A DNA stretch of 64,000 nucleotides from Steinernema hermaphroditum (lineage: Eukaryota > Nematoda > Chromadorea > Rhabditida > Steinernematidae): the NCBI GenBank assembly GCA_030435675.1, contig CM059624.1:6410769-6474768 (forward strand), in the 5' to 3' direction. Every line of letters starts with the position of its first letter. Within the stretch, counting starts at the first letter, position 1. Below, piece after piece: positions 29,001 to 42,700 of the stretch. The translations under genes and the position numbers were made by a program. The notes below the pieces were generated by a model. The model saw nothing but the letters and a program-made list of their open reading frames with translations. It ran no database searches and had not been told where the DNA came from.

Positions 29001-30735
29001 TCCTCCATAACACGATGGGAACGGCTGGCGCTACTTCAGCTTCTCGAGTCGTACGGTATGGAATTCCACTCCACACTTACACTCATTTATGTAGTCTTTG
29101 CGATCTATAGAGGTAGTAAAAAGCTTGCGCTTTCGTGCCGGAAACCGAATCGCGTTTTGACCTTTTTTGTTGTTGCAGTGAGTTCTTGCCTACGGTACAC
29201 AATATCGTGAGTGTCCGTGGTAGAGCATAGGGCGACCTTTTTTTGCGAGTTCTCCATCAAGTAATATCCACTTCCTGGCGACTTCGAGGTATTTTACGAA
29301 ACAAACAACGCTTTTGACATCGTCCACGTGATGCGTTCGGAAGTAAACAAAGTACGCAGTTGTTCGCCATTTGTTCTTGGCGCTTCTACCTCTGGCGGCG
29401 CTTGAAGTGCCCTCAATGCTTATCACTCCGATTCCTGGTTGTTGCTCGGAATGCACTTTTGGGAATTGCTCAATCAAAGTTCGATTTGTTTGTCGATTTA
29501 CTCGTGTCTTTCAAAGTTGTCCGTCCGTTTCCGGGACTTGAGTGTTTTCAGTCTGGCGCCAAGCCTGGCTCCCTTGCCTAACAAGCATGCAACTGAATTT
29601 GACAGACCACTTATTGGAAAACCTCTGCCAAGAAAGTACTTTCCCAATTATTTGCGGCTTTGCCACTTAGAAAGTCATTCTAATTTTTAAATTTGATACG
29701 TTTCGTGCTGCTCAGTCAACTGTAGCCGTATTGTAACTACTGTAGTTTTAGATCGTTCTCAGTCTAGGGATGCTCGCAGAGTTGTTATGGACTAGGAAAC
29801 GTTCGATCTTTTAGTATTTGGTAAAGCCTAGCTAGCTGGGGAATTGCCACCTGGCACAGCCATGTAAACAGCGATTAGATTCATCGATGGTCCTAGAAAG
29901 TGGGACCGTCCTGATAATTACCTTCATTTTTCGAGTTGTATTCATGAGCAATTCATGCAATAAGTCTTTTGCCAGTTTCAGGTCCGTTTTCAATTTGGCT
30001 TACTTGAACCTTCTTTTGGAATAGGTGCCAGACTGTATGTATTCCAAAATACAATTGAAATCCAAAATCACAAAAGATCGATCGTTTTTTGGCTTCTTTC
30101 CGTTTTGCTTTCTCCGACTGTTTACTTTCTGAGTACACGGGTGTTCTTGTTAGGGTTTCCATTAATTATTCATCTCTTCTTCTTCTTTTGGACGTCTACC
30201 ATGGAACAACATTGACTACTTGTGGCGTCTGAGGATAGGGGACCGAGGACTTCTGCCACCAATTGTCCTCTGAACTCGAATTGGTATTGTCGATCCGATT
30301 CAAGGATTTAAATAAACCGTACAACCCACACGGGTGCGTTCTCGACTATTTTGTCTCAAAAATATTATTCCGAGAAAAGTACTAGGACGTATAAATGGAA
30401 TACTTGTCAATCGGAATTGTCCCAAACGATTCCACTTCTACTATATTGGGTATTTTTCTTTCGATAAACGCTGCCTTATTGGCTTTGGTGGCGTTTTTTG
30501 TTAGTCATTCGATGAATTATTCATCTCTTCGTTCACTCGATAATCTCAAATTTGCAATCTACGCGTCTTCCACCTGTCCCTGTCGGCCAGTCGTGGCTAG
30601 CTCTTTTTTCACGGCCGACAAGGACCTTCGGACTTCCTGCACCTGCATCACGTACTTTCGTCTCCTTCCGCGTTCCGTAGACGTGTCCCTCTACCTGTCC
30701 CCTGTTCTCACATCTGCACTTTGCTCCGGTTTCAG
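23081..30735. other. Large gene-poor region upstream of the SK channel gene
   Basis: About 7.6 kb without a supported gene. It holds the lipase upstream region, a CCCTCC pyrimidine tract (about 23738-23765), a pair of overlapping minus-strand ORFs near 24316-24877, a minimal mariner-like palindrome (26080-26120) and GC-richer islands near 23800-24080, 25250-25420 and 28100-28290 that could be regulatory. Long ORFs here lack splice sites, family resemblance or consistent frame. Confidence 0.4.
26080..26120. mobile_element. Minimal mariner-like element: two terminal repeats back to back
   Basis: TTGGGTTGGTGCATAAG (26080-26096), a seven-base spacer and the exact reverse complement CTTATGCACCAACCCAA (26104-26120) are flanked by TA on both sides (26078-26079, 26121-26122). 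TTRGGTTGGTGCA-type ends and TA duplication are typical of mariner transposons. At 41 bases it is only the two ends. Confidence 0.8.
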
Positions 30736-33700
30736 ATCGTGGCGCCCACGATGGAGGTCTTCAAGCCGCCTCCGCCGACGATCCGGCTATCGCACTCGTC
30801 CCCGAACTGTCTCTTCAAACCATGCGACTCCCACGTCCACATCCTGCCTCCCCTCGTGTTTGCGGAGGACAACGACGAGGAGCACGTCGCCGTCGCCGAC
30901 TTCGAATTAGGTATGCACCCGGGGTACCGACTCAAAATTAGCGTCGATGCTTAATTGTGTTACACATCAAAGCTCAATTCCGCGGGGAGACGATGACGAG
31001 CGCGGCCCGAAGTGCTTTGTGCGGTGGCTCTGTCTTCCCGGAAGAACGCTTTCCTGTCGGCATCGGAAGACGCGCGTGAGTGGACATCATCACCATCACT
31101 TATTACGCCTGCTTTGATACACTCGCGCGCCCACAGGAATGTGTTTCTTCGTGCTTGATGCAGATCAAGACTCTTATTTCTATCTCCCTAAAACGCGTTT
31201 ACGACGATTTCATTGGCACGGTAAAGATACCGTTTCTGTAGGTGTAGATCTCGTGACTGATGGATCCGTTAGTGGTGACAACAAGAGTGGCGTCCTAGAA
31301 GGACACACATATGAAAACGGACCATCTGATATTTGAGCACAACTTTGACAATCTTAATGATGGTCGTAATTTCGGAAGATCGAAGATTGAGCCTTCTGCG
31401 ATATGGCTTCAGTGTTCGTCGATCGGAGGAGAAACAACCAAAGCAGACCTGCTTGGCTATGTTTCTCAGCTGTTGGGATTCCTGAACTTTCGACTAATAT
31501 GGGAGGAGTACCGTCTATCTTGCAGAGGTCGCGCTTTCCGTGAATCTGTTGCCTAATGATGAGTGAGGAAGGATCGTGGATAATGCCAAGTCTAGACGGA
31601 TAAGCACAATAACGACTCTTTTTTATTGTTCCTTTTACTGTATCCACACTGTATTTTTACTGTAAGTTTGAGTAAAAGAACCCAATATCGAGACTTTGCT
31701 TGGATTCGCGCTTCAAGTAAGTCCTCTACATCGACCAGTTTCTGATAGCTTTTTCGAAAGGATTTTGTTTTGATCGGGTACCCAGATTGTAATGCGCAGA
31801 TTAGCGAAATGCCGCTGTATCATCCCTACGTTCTTCGAACATTTCCCGGACATCTTAAGAGATGTGTCAGCAAAAAAGTCAAACACCTTCTATGTTCCTA
31901 AATTTATGGTAATTGGTTTCATGATAATTAGATATCGTTCTGCTGAATGTTTAAGTGACTAACTAGGACCATCCAGAACTCAAAAAACGCAATTCCAAAA
32001 ATGTTCTTTGGTACGTAGGTGACAAGTTTTAGAAAAAAACATATTTTGTATTATCGAGAGATGTTTCCGCCCTTCGTTTCAATTCCGCTACCTCCCCCAC
32101 CCCCATTTGGATCTCTGGCATAGAATTTCATAACTTGCAAAAAATACCAAAATTATAAAAAATATGGAGAAACATCCTCAAATGAGATGTTCCATCTAGA
32201 ATTTTGTGGAGAATAGAGAAACGTTTCTCGTTGTTTTTAGTACACTGCTTCTTCTGTCTATTCCCGGTCTCCTCGTGTACATCTTTTGTTTTCGACGGTC
32301 GCCTTCACTCATCTTCTTCTAACTCTTTTGTTTTACCAAATTTTGAGCGGAAATGTCTCACCTAAAGACTTTGAAGGAGCGAATTTATGATTATTTTAAG
32401 GAACGCTGGCTTGAAGTACTTATGAGTTGAATGCTAGACATGCGTTCGGATGAAAGTACAGATTATGAGCTAAAATAAGATTGAAATGTTTTCCATCTAC
32501 TTAATTCGACTTACTTTGTATAACTCATGATCTGCACTATCTTCATTCGAAGTCGGCTAAATCCAGCTTAGTCAAGGAGACCTAAGTTTTCGGAATTCAC
32601 CCATATTTAGACTCGGAAATTTTGCTTATGTGTTTGCGAATTCTGGAAGCCTTGTTTATTCGATTTTTTGTTCCTTATTTGTTCCTTTTTCGGCCACTTT
32701 TTCGCGTAACTCCACAAAGAAGAACCCGTTCGTGGCATGTGCTCATTCCAGAGATGGGGATTTTGCAAAGTGCAGTCCTATCGCGACGCCTCTGGCTCAT
32801 TTTATTTCATCTGACGTGCTCCCATTAAAGAATAGAACTCCCACCAGGCGCTGACCTAAACATCCGGAGAGGCTGGCGGGAGTGTCCAGACCACTTAGCT
32901 CATCAGAGGACGCCCCTACTTAGGCTGTTGACTCTTTTGGAACATGTTCTATATTAGTGGTGTCGATGAAGTCAACGACCTGCAGGTAAATAGGTGCTTC
33001 GGAGGGGGTTACCAGTGCAGAACTTGCAGAGCGATCTGTACAAACTACAGTACTACGCTTCTGTGCCCTGTGTGTCCTCGAGCGAAGAAGGTAAGAGCTG
33101 CAGTGGACTTCTATGGCCTTGTTATTGCAACCTATATGTATCTTTGGGACAGAGAAGTTATACAAGAACCTATGTACTTGAAGCTAGCCGTGTATGCATA
33201 AGCGAATAGTCCTCGATTCGACTCGAAATCGTCAATTTTTTCCGACAATGACACTGCGCTCACCTCAAAACAAAAGTGCGCTGCATGCCCTAAGACAAAA
33301 ACGTGTACTTCTGTTGCGTAAACTCGTGCAGATGAGCTTAATTACTTGTCATGTTCTGTCTCGCCCGGATTTCCGCTCCGTGTGTGTAGACTCTGCTGAA
33401 GCACCGTATTCTCAATCGGAAGTATCCACGACAGTGTGAAGTGCTTCAAAGTTGCTTCAGACTTAGGGTTTGTTTTGACTTTTCTGGATATTTTCTGAAG
33501 GTTGGGAAATGCAAGTGATGTGCTCGCCAATCAAAAGAAAATCCAGAAAAGTCAAAACACCTAAGTGTTAAGTAACTGTGAAGCACTTCACACTTTCGTG
33601 GACGCGGCCCTAGATGTGTTGGACAACATATAGAAGGACAAAAGCTGCCACGTTTGGTTTTAAAACAGGTATTTCTTTTTGAGTCCTATTTGGAAGGGAC

Positions 33701-36700
33701 ACCTTCCGGACTCTTGAAGGTTTCCTTTCGATTTCGACACGAAACATTGCTCATCTTCAGCATATGGTGTGGTGGAACAGAGGCCTGCTTTATATGCTTC
33801 TAGGAGGACCGACCTAATAGCTTGGAATGTTTCAGGAAGCCAGAAAACTTTTGATTGAGTGGCTCGATAAAGTGTGTATGAAGTGACGAGATTCGATAGC
33901 ACTTTCAAATTGTTATGTCCGTCGTATTTGAATTTCCAACCACATTAGAAGAGACGCTCTCTGGGATCTGGAAAACGGGAGGGTTTCCTTACACAGTGTA
34001 AGATAACAAGGAAGGCCGCTTTAGGTATTGAAGACGGATCGACATCTGAGTTGATCAGGCTCTGTAGCGTCAGAAGGAAGGTACAGTAAGCAGCTTAGGG
34101 ATGCAGAAAGCATTTCAAAGCGCTTCCTGTGATATCTGTGGAGAATCCATTCCTCAAATGTCGTCACAGTCTATGGCTAATGTGCAATCTCTGTCTCAAC
34201 CACGGCGTCCTTTCGAAAATCTCTGCTTCTTGCGCTCTGTGCACTAAGTCACGAGTCGGAACCCATTGCGTCGAGGACCGTTCCTGCGCTTCCGTGTAAA
34301 TCCTGCATTATTAACGCGATAATCGTTTTCTTCGGCTCACCGTGCCCACTAAGAGGACTTAGCGACTCGTCGGATAGCGACATTTCCCGCGTGCAGCCCT
34401 AAACTCAGTACTAATCCACTTAGCAGCCAAACACCGCTGCACCTAAACTCAATTTCCTTCCCGGTCGCTTCCTTTGTGTCCTCCTTCTTCTTCTTCGCCT
34501 CTGTTTTTCCGTGTACACGGAGTCGAATGAATAATGCGCGCACCCCTATGCGGTCTCGGATTTCGGAAACGCTCGCTCAAGTTCCCCTTTGTTTAGGTCT
34601 CTGTGACGCAGGGCGTAGGGACATCGAGAGTCGCGATTGAGGAGATAACGCTCCAGAGGGGATTTGAAGTCCCAAGCCTTTCTTAGTCATAAGCGATAGC
34701 TTATCCCGAGAAGAAGATGATGGCGCTTTCTTTCAGGAGAATCGAGCAGTGCGAGGAACGAACTGAACATCTCCCTTCTTTCCATCTCCGACGGCGCCAG
34801 TTTCCAGAGCAGGTGCGTTATTTCACTTCTGCAGAGACAAGTACACGAATGACCTTTGTTACCACACTTCTTTGTTCGATTTTGAGTTGTAACTGAACTT
34901 CCAATCCTTCGAACACAACGCTTGTAGTCAAAAATCCTATCTAAGCGCTTTATAGAAACGAAGGATTTCCTTTATCCTTGTCTTCCTTTATCTGTTAGTG
35001 CACTTATCGCCGAACAAAGGCACAAGAAGCTGATTTATAAGCATAGATGATTTGTGCTGTGGTATTTATAAATCATACCGCAGATCTTTGGAATACTAAG
35101 CATTTAATAGATTTGATGCGACACATGACTGAGACTGTACTGTATTGGACCGGTGTCTGATAAAATAGAGAATCGTTTCAATCCCTATTGAACGTTGAGA
35201 TTGCATTCGTTAAACATCCTTCGAAAGGGCGAATTCAAATGGTCTTTCTTGATATCATAGCTGTTCGAAAGGCATGTGTAGTGATCGAGTAGAGCTAAGT
35301 AACCGTCCCGGCTTAAGTTACAAAGGTAAATTTCGAAACAGTGGGTCTTGCGCCGTATTATCTTTTTTTTTTTGTCGTCATTTTTTCCTTATTGACAGGG
35401 ATGACACACTTTTCCATGTTATTCATTTGAGGCACAAGTTTATGACATGGTTTCGTCCGTTGACCATCATAGTAGATTTTGAATCGAGTTCATTGAAGAG
35501 AGTCTTCAATTCTACAAGTTAAAAGAAAAGAATTTTGGTTTAACAGATTTGTATACTATTTTAGCCGAATTAAACCAACTGAACTGACGTTCGAACAACC
35601 AAGAATGAGTAAATTCGGTTCAATTCTCAATATTGCTGACTAGGTCTGTGCGAAACTCGAACTCAAAACTCGAAATCGGAGGTCAACAATGCCTTCTTTT
35701 CCCTTTGATCTTCTAAGTTTCAAATTTTTCGCTGATTGAACCAGCTTCGTGAGTCAATAGGCTTTAATACCAGTTTGGTAGCAAATCGGTATTTTTGATG
35801 AATACTTAATGAAAAAAATTTTTCTTTTTTAAAAGTTTTCCAAAATTTTTAACCCAAATTTAAAAAATGTGAGCTCTTCGTTAGGTTAGGAGTGAAGCCT
35901 ATTAACTCACGAAGCTGGTGCAATTAACAAAAAATTTAAAACTTAAAAGATCAAGGGGGAAAGAAGGTACTGTCGACCTCCGATTTCGAGTTTTGAGTTC
36001 GAGTTTTGCACAGCCCTGTTGCTGACTCTAAATTCTACCAACTTTGGATGAGATTCACAATTTACAGAACTTCGCATTAAAACAAAAATTGCTCTACTAA
36101 CAAGGAATCGTCAAAAATAGACGAGTAGTTACAAGAAGATATGATTGGCGCTAACGTAACAACTAACGTAAGATTCGATTGCCTTTAAAAAATCATAAAA
36201 CGTTTTTGTTTGGACCGCTGACGGCGGCGACTTTTCGCATTACAGTTTCTCTCGCACACTTTGCTGTCACTGAAGCAAATTCCATCACGTCCACTCTCCC
36301 GTGGTTACTCCTCTTGTTATCGTTCTTTTAAAGGACACCGACTCCGATGTCCTTTAGCGTCTATTTCCGATTTCGGTCTCCATGTCTGCACGCGAAACGG
36401 TTTCACGTTTCATGGCCTTGTTTGTGTACTCCCGTTCACTTAGAAATCGCCCCTCTTCGTCGAAAACCGGTGACTTCTTCTCTGTCGCATGCATAGAATA
36501 TGAGTCGCTTTTCAGCTTTTCTTGGCACTTGATGGTCGGCTTTAACTTCCGGCGCTGCAGTCCAATGAATCTCCCGATAATGTCGCCGTTTTTTGACCAT
36601 AAATGCGCTTGTACAAGTCATAAATTCGTACTTCCTCTACAACGTTTGGTCGTAGTTTGCACTTCATTTTAAAGGAACTGAAATGTTTCTTCGAAATTTC

Positions 36701-39700
36701 GTTTCTATCTTCGTTTGATGTGACTCTCCAGATTTCCTGGTCTGTTGAATTTTGATAAAATTTGACACCTACAATCCAACAGTCTCCTTTATGTAATGCG
36801 GATCCGTAATTTGCAGTTTTAGAATCCTACTTCTGATCCCATTACAATGCAATGCTATTTGAATTATCAGTCATGAATGTCGCGTTTTAAGAGTTACTAG
36901 CTAAAATCTAAACCCTTCACTGCCTTGAAAATCAAATTCTCGAGCTATGTAATTAGTAACCTTCTTAAACTTTCCCTCATTTTATTGGACGTACTCTATG
37001 TGTCACACTAAGCATCACCGCGAATCCATTTGATTCATAACAGTGTGGCCGAACGCCATCCAATAGAACTAATCGGTCTGCTTTTTAAGAACTGAACTTC
37101 TGCAGGAAATTGTGTTCCTAAGCTCTTATTCCATGCTGAAAAAAGCGCCCTCTCTCCAAAGCGCCGTGTACGCGCACTGATCCTTAGTCCACTACCACAT
37201 CAAAGCATTTTTGCCCCGTTCGGCAGGTGTACATTTCTTTCGAAACATCTGCGAAACACTGCCCCAAACGAACGTTTCGCATAACTTCAAATCTAATCGC
37301 CACCCTATCCTTATTTTCCGGATTCTTATGCTTACACGTTCGAAAATATGTTAGTCATTTGAGCAATTTCAATACTACCTATAGTCTTTGATCCAATTTT
37401 ATAAAATACGACCAAATGGCGACACAGAAAACGTTAGCGAACTCAGTGTATTTAGCATGCCGTCCTATCCTTACGATCTGCGACCACCTGGAGAACCGAG
37501 ATAATGAGCTGATGATTGATCACATGCGACAGGCGATGACATTAACACAGATGAAGCTGGGCTATCTAAAACCTTTAGTGTATTTCAATTCAGTAGTTCC
37601 GATCCCCAACGTAGAGACAAAACCGTCCCCACCCTAAGAAGAGCGCCAAATATATCTGTTTTCGTCTGTCAATAAGAGTTTGAAATTTCTTATCTTCCTG
37701 TAGTTCTTCTTATTTGGTGCACTGTAACATAAACAATATCAATTTTAAGTCTGGAGCTTTATCTAGTTCGATGTGTTTTGAAGCAATCATCGTCGGCTCT
37801 ATGGATGGCCACAAATCACACAGGAATGTGCCAGGTGAAAGCACTCACATCTCGCTGGACCGGGATGGATTCGATTCAGTTCCTCTGGGTTAGGCTCTGC
37901 GAAAGTCGTTAAATTTTATTGTTGGCGAAAACACAATTAATTGTTTCGAAATTCGCGAGCGAATTGGCGTTTCGAAGTGTTCTCATTGGAGGCCAGGCGT
38001 GCTCTCTGGCTGCGACTTATTTTTCTTTTGAATTTCTCGCTAATTGCTCTGTGTTTGTCACATCCCGGAACGTTTCGAATTAAGAGAGAGAGCTCTTTCT
38101 CCCTCCATGGCCTCCCTCCCCGAGAATCAGAGAGAGACCCTCTGTGCCTCCTCAGGTGTTTTGCCCCTTAGGACACCTTCTGCTTTCGTCGACACGACGG
38201 CGATCTTTCGCCGTCCGCCGAATCGAGCGGAAATCGGCCTTTCCAGAAATAATCCGTCTGATATCCGTTCTCTTCTTGTCTCTTGGAGCCGCGCTTCCGG
38301 GAACGGAGCCGTCCCATGCACTCTCGGCCCCTGAAGGGTGGCTTCGAGTGACATCTCCTCTTTGTTTCCAATTTATGTAGAGTCTAAGGAGAAGAAAAAG
38401 ACAGATGCTTTGTGTTGTCTTTGATTTGCCTCCAGGGACGGCCACCTGCCGCCTTGTGTGCCTGGACGCAGTCGGGCGGCAGAAGTCGAGGAGGGGCGCC
38501 AAATTCGGGAAGCGTGGCGAATTAGAGTTCTTGAGGAGCGCACGAATTGAGTTTTATTTAACAAGTCGTGGAGTGTGGAGACGTTCGGCATGAGGCGATC
38601 GATTTGTCACGACCTAGATGCGAATGTCCCGGTGGTCAGGGAGACCAGGTAGTTCATTCTTTTCTGGCTAATTATACGATTAGATCGATTTTGTTTTGTT
38701 TTCTAATGATTCCCCAAAAAAGGACTCTTCTGATCAGATTCAGTTTAGAAGGGCGATCACGCAATTCAGAAGAATATTTGACAGATCGGACTGTCGAGTT
38801 TCTGAGAAAGCCTTTTACGATACCGTAAGCAAAAAAACAGTACCATCAGTACAATATCAGTAAAATATAATATCAATACAATGGCAGTTCAAAATGATAA
38901 ACTTTAGTGGTCTATAGATACCCCTGCTATTAGCCATTCAAAATGTGTGACTAAAACATACATAATTGTTCTGTTTTACGTGAATTTCAAATGTCTCTTT
39001 AGGGCGTGTAGTGCCCTTCTTCCAAATTGAACACCGATAAACTATGCGGCAGTCGCACTTGTCCACGTCGAAGTACGTTCGTCCTGTGTTTTCCCAGTAA
39101 CTTCAGAGGCATTCATCCAAATGTAGATCTATTAGTCCATGACAATTAGTCCATCTTCAGTACATTTCAGTGTGTATTTCATCTTCAGACAAACACCTGC
39201 TTGTCTCGGCAGTATTTCCTAAGGGAGCAAAACACGACGCCAACAAATCCACTTAAGGGTTTCTAATCAAATTCTACACAACCATAGAAACACTGTCTGC
39301 AAACGTATTCCTCTGGCTATCCGCTCCTGCAGGCTCCAGGATCTGTAACGATCTAGAGAGTTTGTGAATGAGAAGGAGACGCTCTTTTCCTTCATTTACT
39401 ATTTACCGTCATTGGGGAAAATGTTTTTCCTCAAATTAAGCACTTAGACTGACATCACAGCCGCGTCTGAGTGCACCACGCAGGAAGACTCTCACTCTGT
39501 GCTTTCAGGGCCTACAGCGACTGCTGCGCGATGCCGGCTTACGGTCCCGACGGACGCACTCTCGTCAAGGGAGCCACCGTGACTACGGCTTCTCCGAGAT
39601 CCAGGTATGCGCCACTTGAAAGGGCTTCGTCCTGTCCCCACGTCACAACATCTCCATCAAATGAGATACGCTTCAGCTCACCTCTTTCAGCTAGGTCACT

Positions 39701-42700
39701 CTTTAAATAGCTGGCCTCCTACTCAGAACCTGGGGCACCCAGCGGTGCGTACTCTGCCAGAAAGTGCGTTCATTTACATTTTAATGGTTCCGAAGGGAAC
39801 CAAAGCGTAAAGTCGTCTTTGGACCATTTCTCTTCTCGTATCGGAGACCGAAAACAACGCTAATCTCGCATTCACGCCACTCATTTTCGCCATTTGTGTC
39901 ATTCATAAGGCTTCATTTGGGTCCTTAGAAGCAAATATTATTTTCGTAGTCACTCATTTTCGTTTGATCTGACACTGAGTGTTGGAGACAGAGATGCCCA
40001 CTAAGCCATAGCCCAGCCGGAACTGGAGCTAGGTCTGCTTAGGAGTGTTGGAGATTACCCTTTGCGATGACGATTCGAGTTTCGGTTGAAAAGATTTGCA
40101 GCGGGATGATATTCACTTTGCAGTAGATCCTCTGGAAGGGACTGAAAACTGACCGGTATGATCTGGTGTTCATTCCCAAATTGACCATTTCTAAAAACTG
40201 AAAGGGATTGCCGCGAGAAACGTCTTTACAAAAGATTTGTCAAATTTAATTTTCAATTTCAAATTCGGAGACTGGACGTGGAACGGTCGTACGCATACGG
40301 TTAGCGCTCCAAAGACGGAGACAAAGAAGGAGCCAGAGAGGCTATGTACTCCAGAGGACTAATCTTCTAGGCTGTGGTGGCCCTTTAGAACTTTTTGTTT
40401 TCCATCCAGGGCTGAACAGTTCGCCGAGCTGTGTCCTATACGTGTTAACTCCGTTGCGTGGGCACCTACCTCCTAACTTCTACTTGTCCATGTCGAATAC
40501 ACATTCATCTTCATGTCTTCCTGCCTAACTAACCCAATTTATTTACAGCTACGTGGGTGGTCTCTCCCGTCGCTACAACCACAGCTGCGACCTCTCCGCC
40601 GCCGTATTCCGTCACCATGACCACTTCGGGTCCCTCAAATCACACGCTCAGAATCCGATCGCTCAGGTCAGTGCTCACCTCTTCGAACTCCCTACGGAAT
40701 CACTCAAAATCGGTGTGATCATTAGAAGGCGTCTGAGAACGGAGATGGCGCCGTCATCATTTAGCCATTTACGCGCCGAGGCGCAGCTGCCGCCGTGTTT
40801 GCCTTTCGCGGATTGGATTTCGAAAGGCGAAAAACGGGTCGAGACGATGGTGCTCAAAATATTCGATAATCCCTCACGTGTTTTCCGAGATTTGATACGT
40901 TCCGCGAGGGCCGTATGGCCCCCGTCAGGGTGTAACAGTTAACGCCTGAAGCTCCGACGGCTAAGTGCTGCAAAAGTTATTTAACGAGTTGTCGCTGAGG
41001 GTTTACGACCATATGACTATGAGCAGCTATAATGTTGCCGTAGATTGTGGGCGATCTTTATTGCCACAATGAGTCGTAGTAGTCACTCACTGGTGAGAAA
41101 TATGTCGCCTTAGTGTTGCCCTATCGGCAAAGACCGGAGGTTGTAATCATTAGCGCTTGAAACTTTCCATAGTAATGATTACGTCTTTGTCTACTATTGT
41201 TTGTGAAAGTGTTACTAGGTCAAGTAATGGGCGCGAATGATTCCTCATACAGACGATGTCTACAAAACATACTTTTCTGCGCTCTTTTTATATACCCAGA
41301 AGATCTCAATTCCCCATCAGCCGCTCTTTCTAGTGCTGGCTCTTCCACAGCACAATCCGGCTGGAAAAGATAGTCAAGAAAAAGATCATGGTAGTTATAG
41401 GGCGTTGCAAAAAATGAGGAATATCCACTGCTGCAAATAATGGTAATCATTTCGTCATCTGTGTGAAAATCTCGTTTTCCCTCGCATCACACCGATTCCT
41501 ACTACAAATTCGGACCGACTCTGTCTGCAATGCTTGTCTGGACTAGACAAACACTGAGGTGTCTGTCTACCAGACCTGTCTGCAAGGGTAATTTCCTTGC
41601 GATACTGGTGTACACCTTCTTGTACCAATTCAAATTCCATTTTTATACTTCAGTAATGTATATTCTGGGATTTCCTGGACTATACTATTCCAAGAGAGAT
41701 AGGGTAGTTTTAGATGTGCGTTTGCCATGCGCGAAATTTGATCTTTAGGACCTTTTTACTTACGAAGAGATTTGTGGAATAGAGGAACGTTCCACAATTT
41801 TAATGCTTTCTTGCTCTTCGAAGATACGAAATTCGACGCTCACGTGATGTGCGTGTTTAAAAATTTCTGCAAGTGGATGTGACGTCGGAAGTCCAAATTT
41901 CGAAGGGTCCTTTCCAGGAAGACCTGCTTGTGCAAACACTACGCAATTAGACTCTTTTAGGACAAATGATCTCCTGATTCTCCCCGTTCAAGAACAATTC
42001 TTTTGCGCCTCATTCAATTGTGGTCGAGGCTTCTTTATGAGTCGATACGAGCATGATATATATCCGGTTGTTTGGATCGACCAATTGGCCTTTTAAGGGG
42101 CGACAGAAACGACTTCCCTGCTTCACCCACTTCCCACCGCTTTCTTAATTCATGGTCAATCGAGATTAGCTTACGTAGATGATCTTAAAGCCGATCCTCT
42201 TGGCTATAAGCTCTGTGAACTGATATTTGCGGTCATGCAAAGTGCATTATGCCGTAGTGCAAGAGCTGCTCTCGGACCATCCCTCTTCCTCCTAGAGTCC
42301 CTACAATCAGTTCCAGGTCATTTGGCAAAAAAACTCCAATTTGCAGCGCCGTGCAGCGAACTTCTTCCCTCCACGCCTTCCAGGGGATCCCATAAATTCA
42401 CATCCGTCTGCTTCCGCCCCCCATTCGCCACTTGATTCATTCGCCCGCTTAAATCCGAACGTCCTCATATTTCAAGGACACTTTTCGGCACATTTCTTCA
42501 CTGTTTTGGATCTGACCCTCCTCGACGCGGCGTGGCGACGTCACTCAGTGATCTCTGAATTGTAATTCGAGAGAACATCAAGAAGACACGTTTGGCCCTC
42601 CGTCGCCGTCGTCGCCGCTAATCAATTCGCCTAATTGCAACATCGCCGTGTCGACCCGGCGACCCAATCGTTTCCCGTGTGCCCTCCTGGACGTCGTCTT

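Larger units (their letters stand above)
31076..39508 (+). other. First large intron of the SK channel gene (8.4 kb)
   Basis: No exon with good splice sites and matching phase was found here. It contains two MITE-like elements (33426-33601, 35641-36018). ORFs such as those at 33660-33908 or 37416-37637 lack supporting evidence. Confidence 0.45.

Noticed and set aside
34620..34710. tRNA-like segment on the minus strand with a TTCAAAT loop
   Set aside because: The T stem pairs, but no matching acceptor stem or anticodon arm was found.
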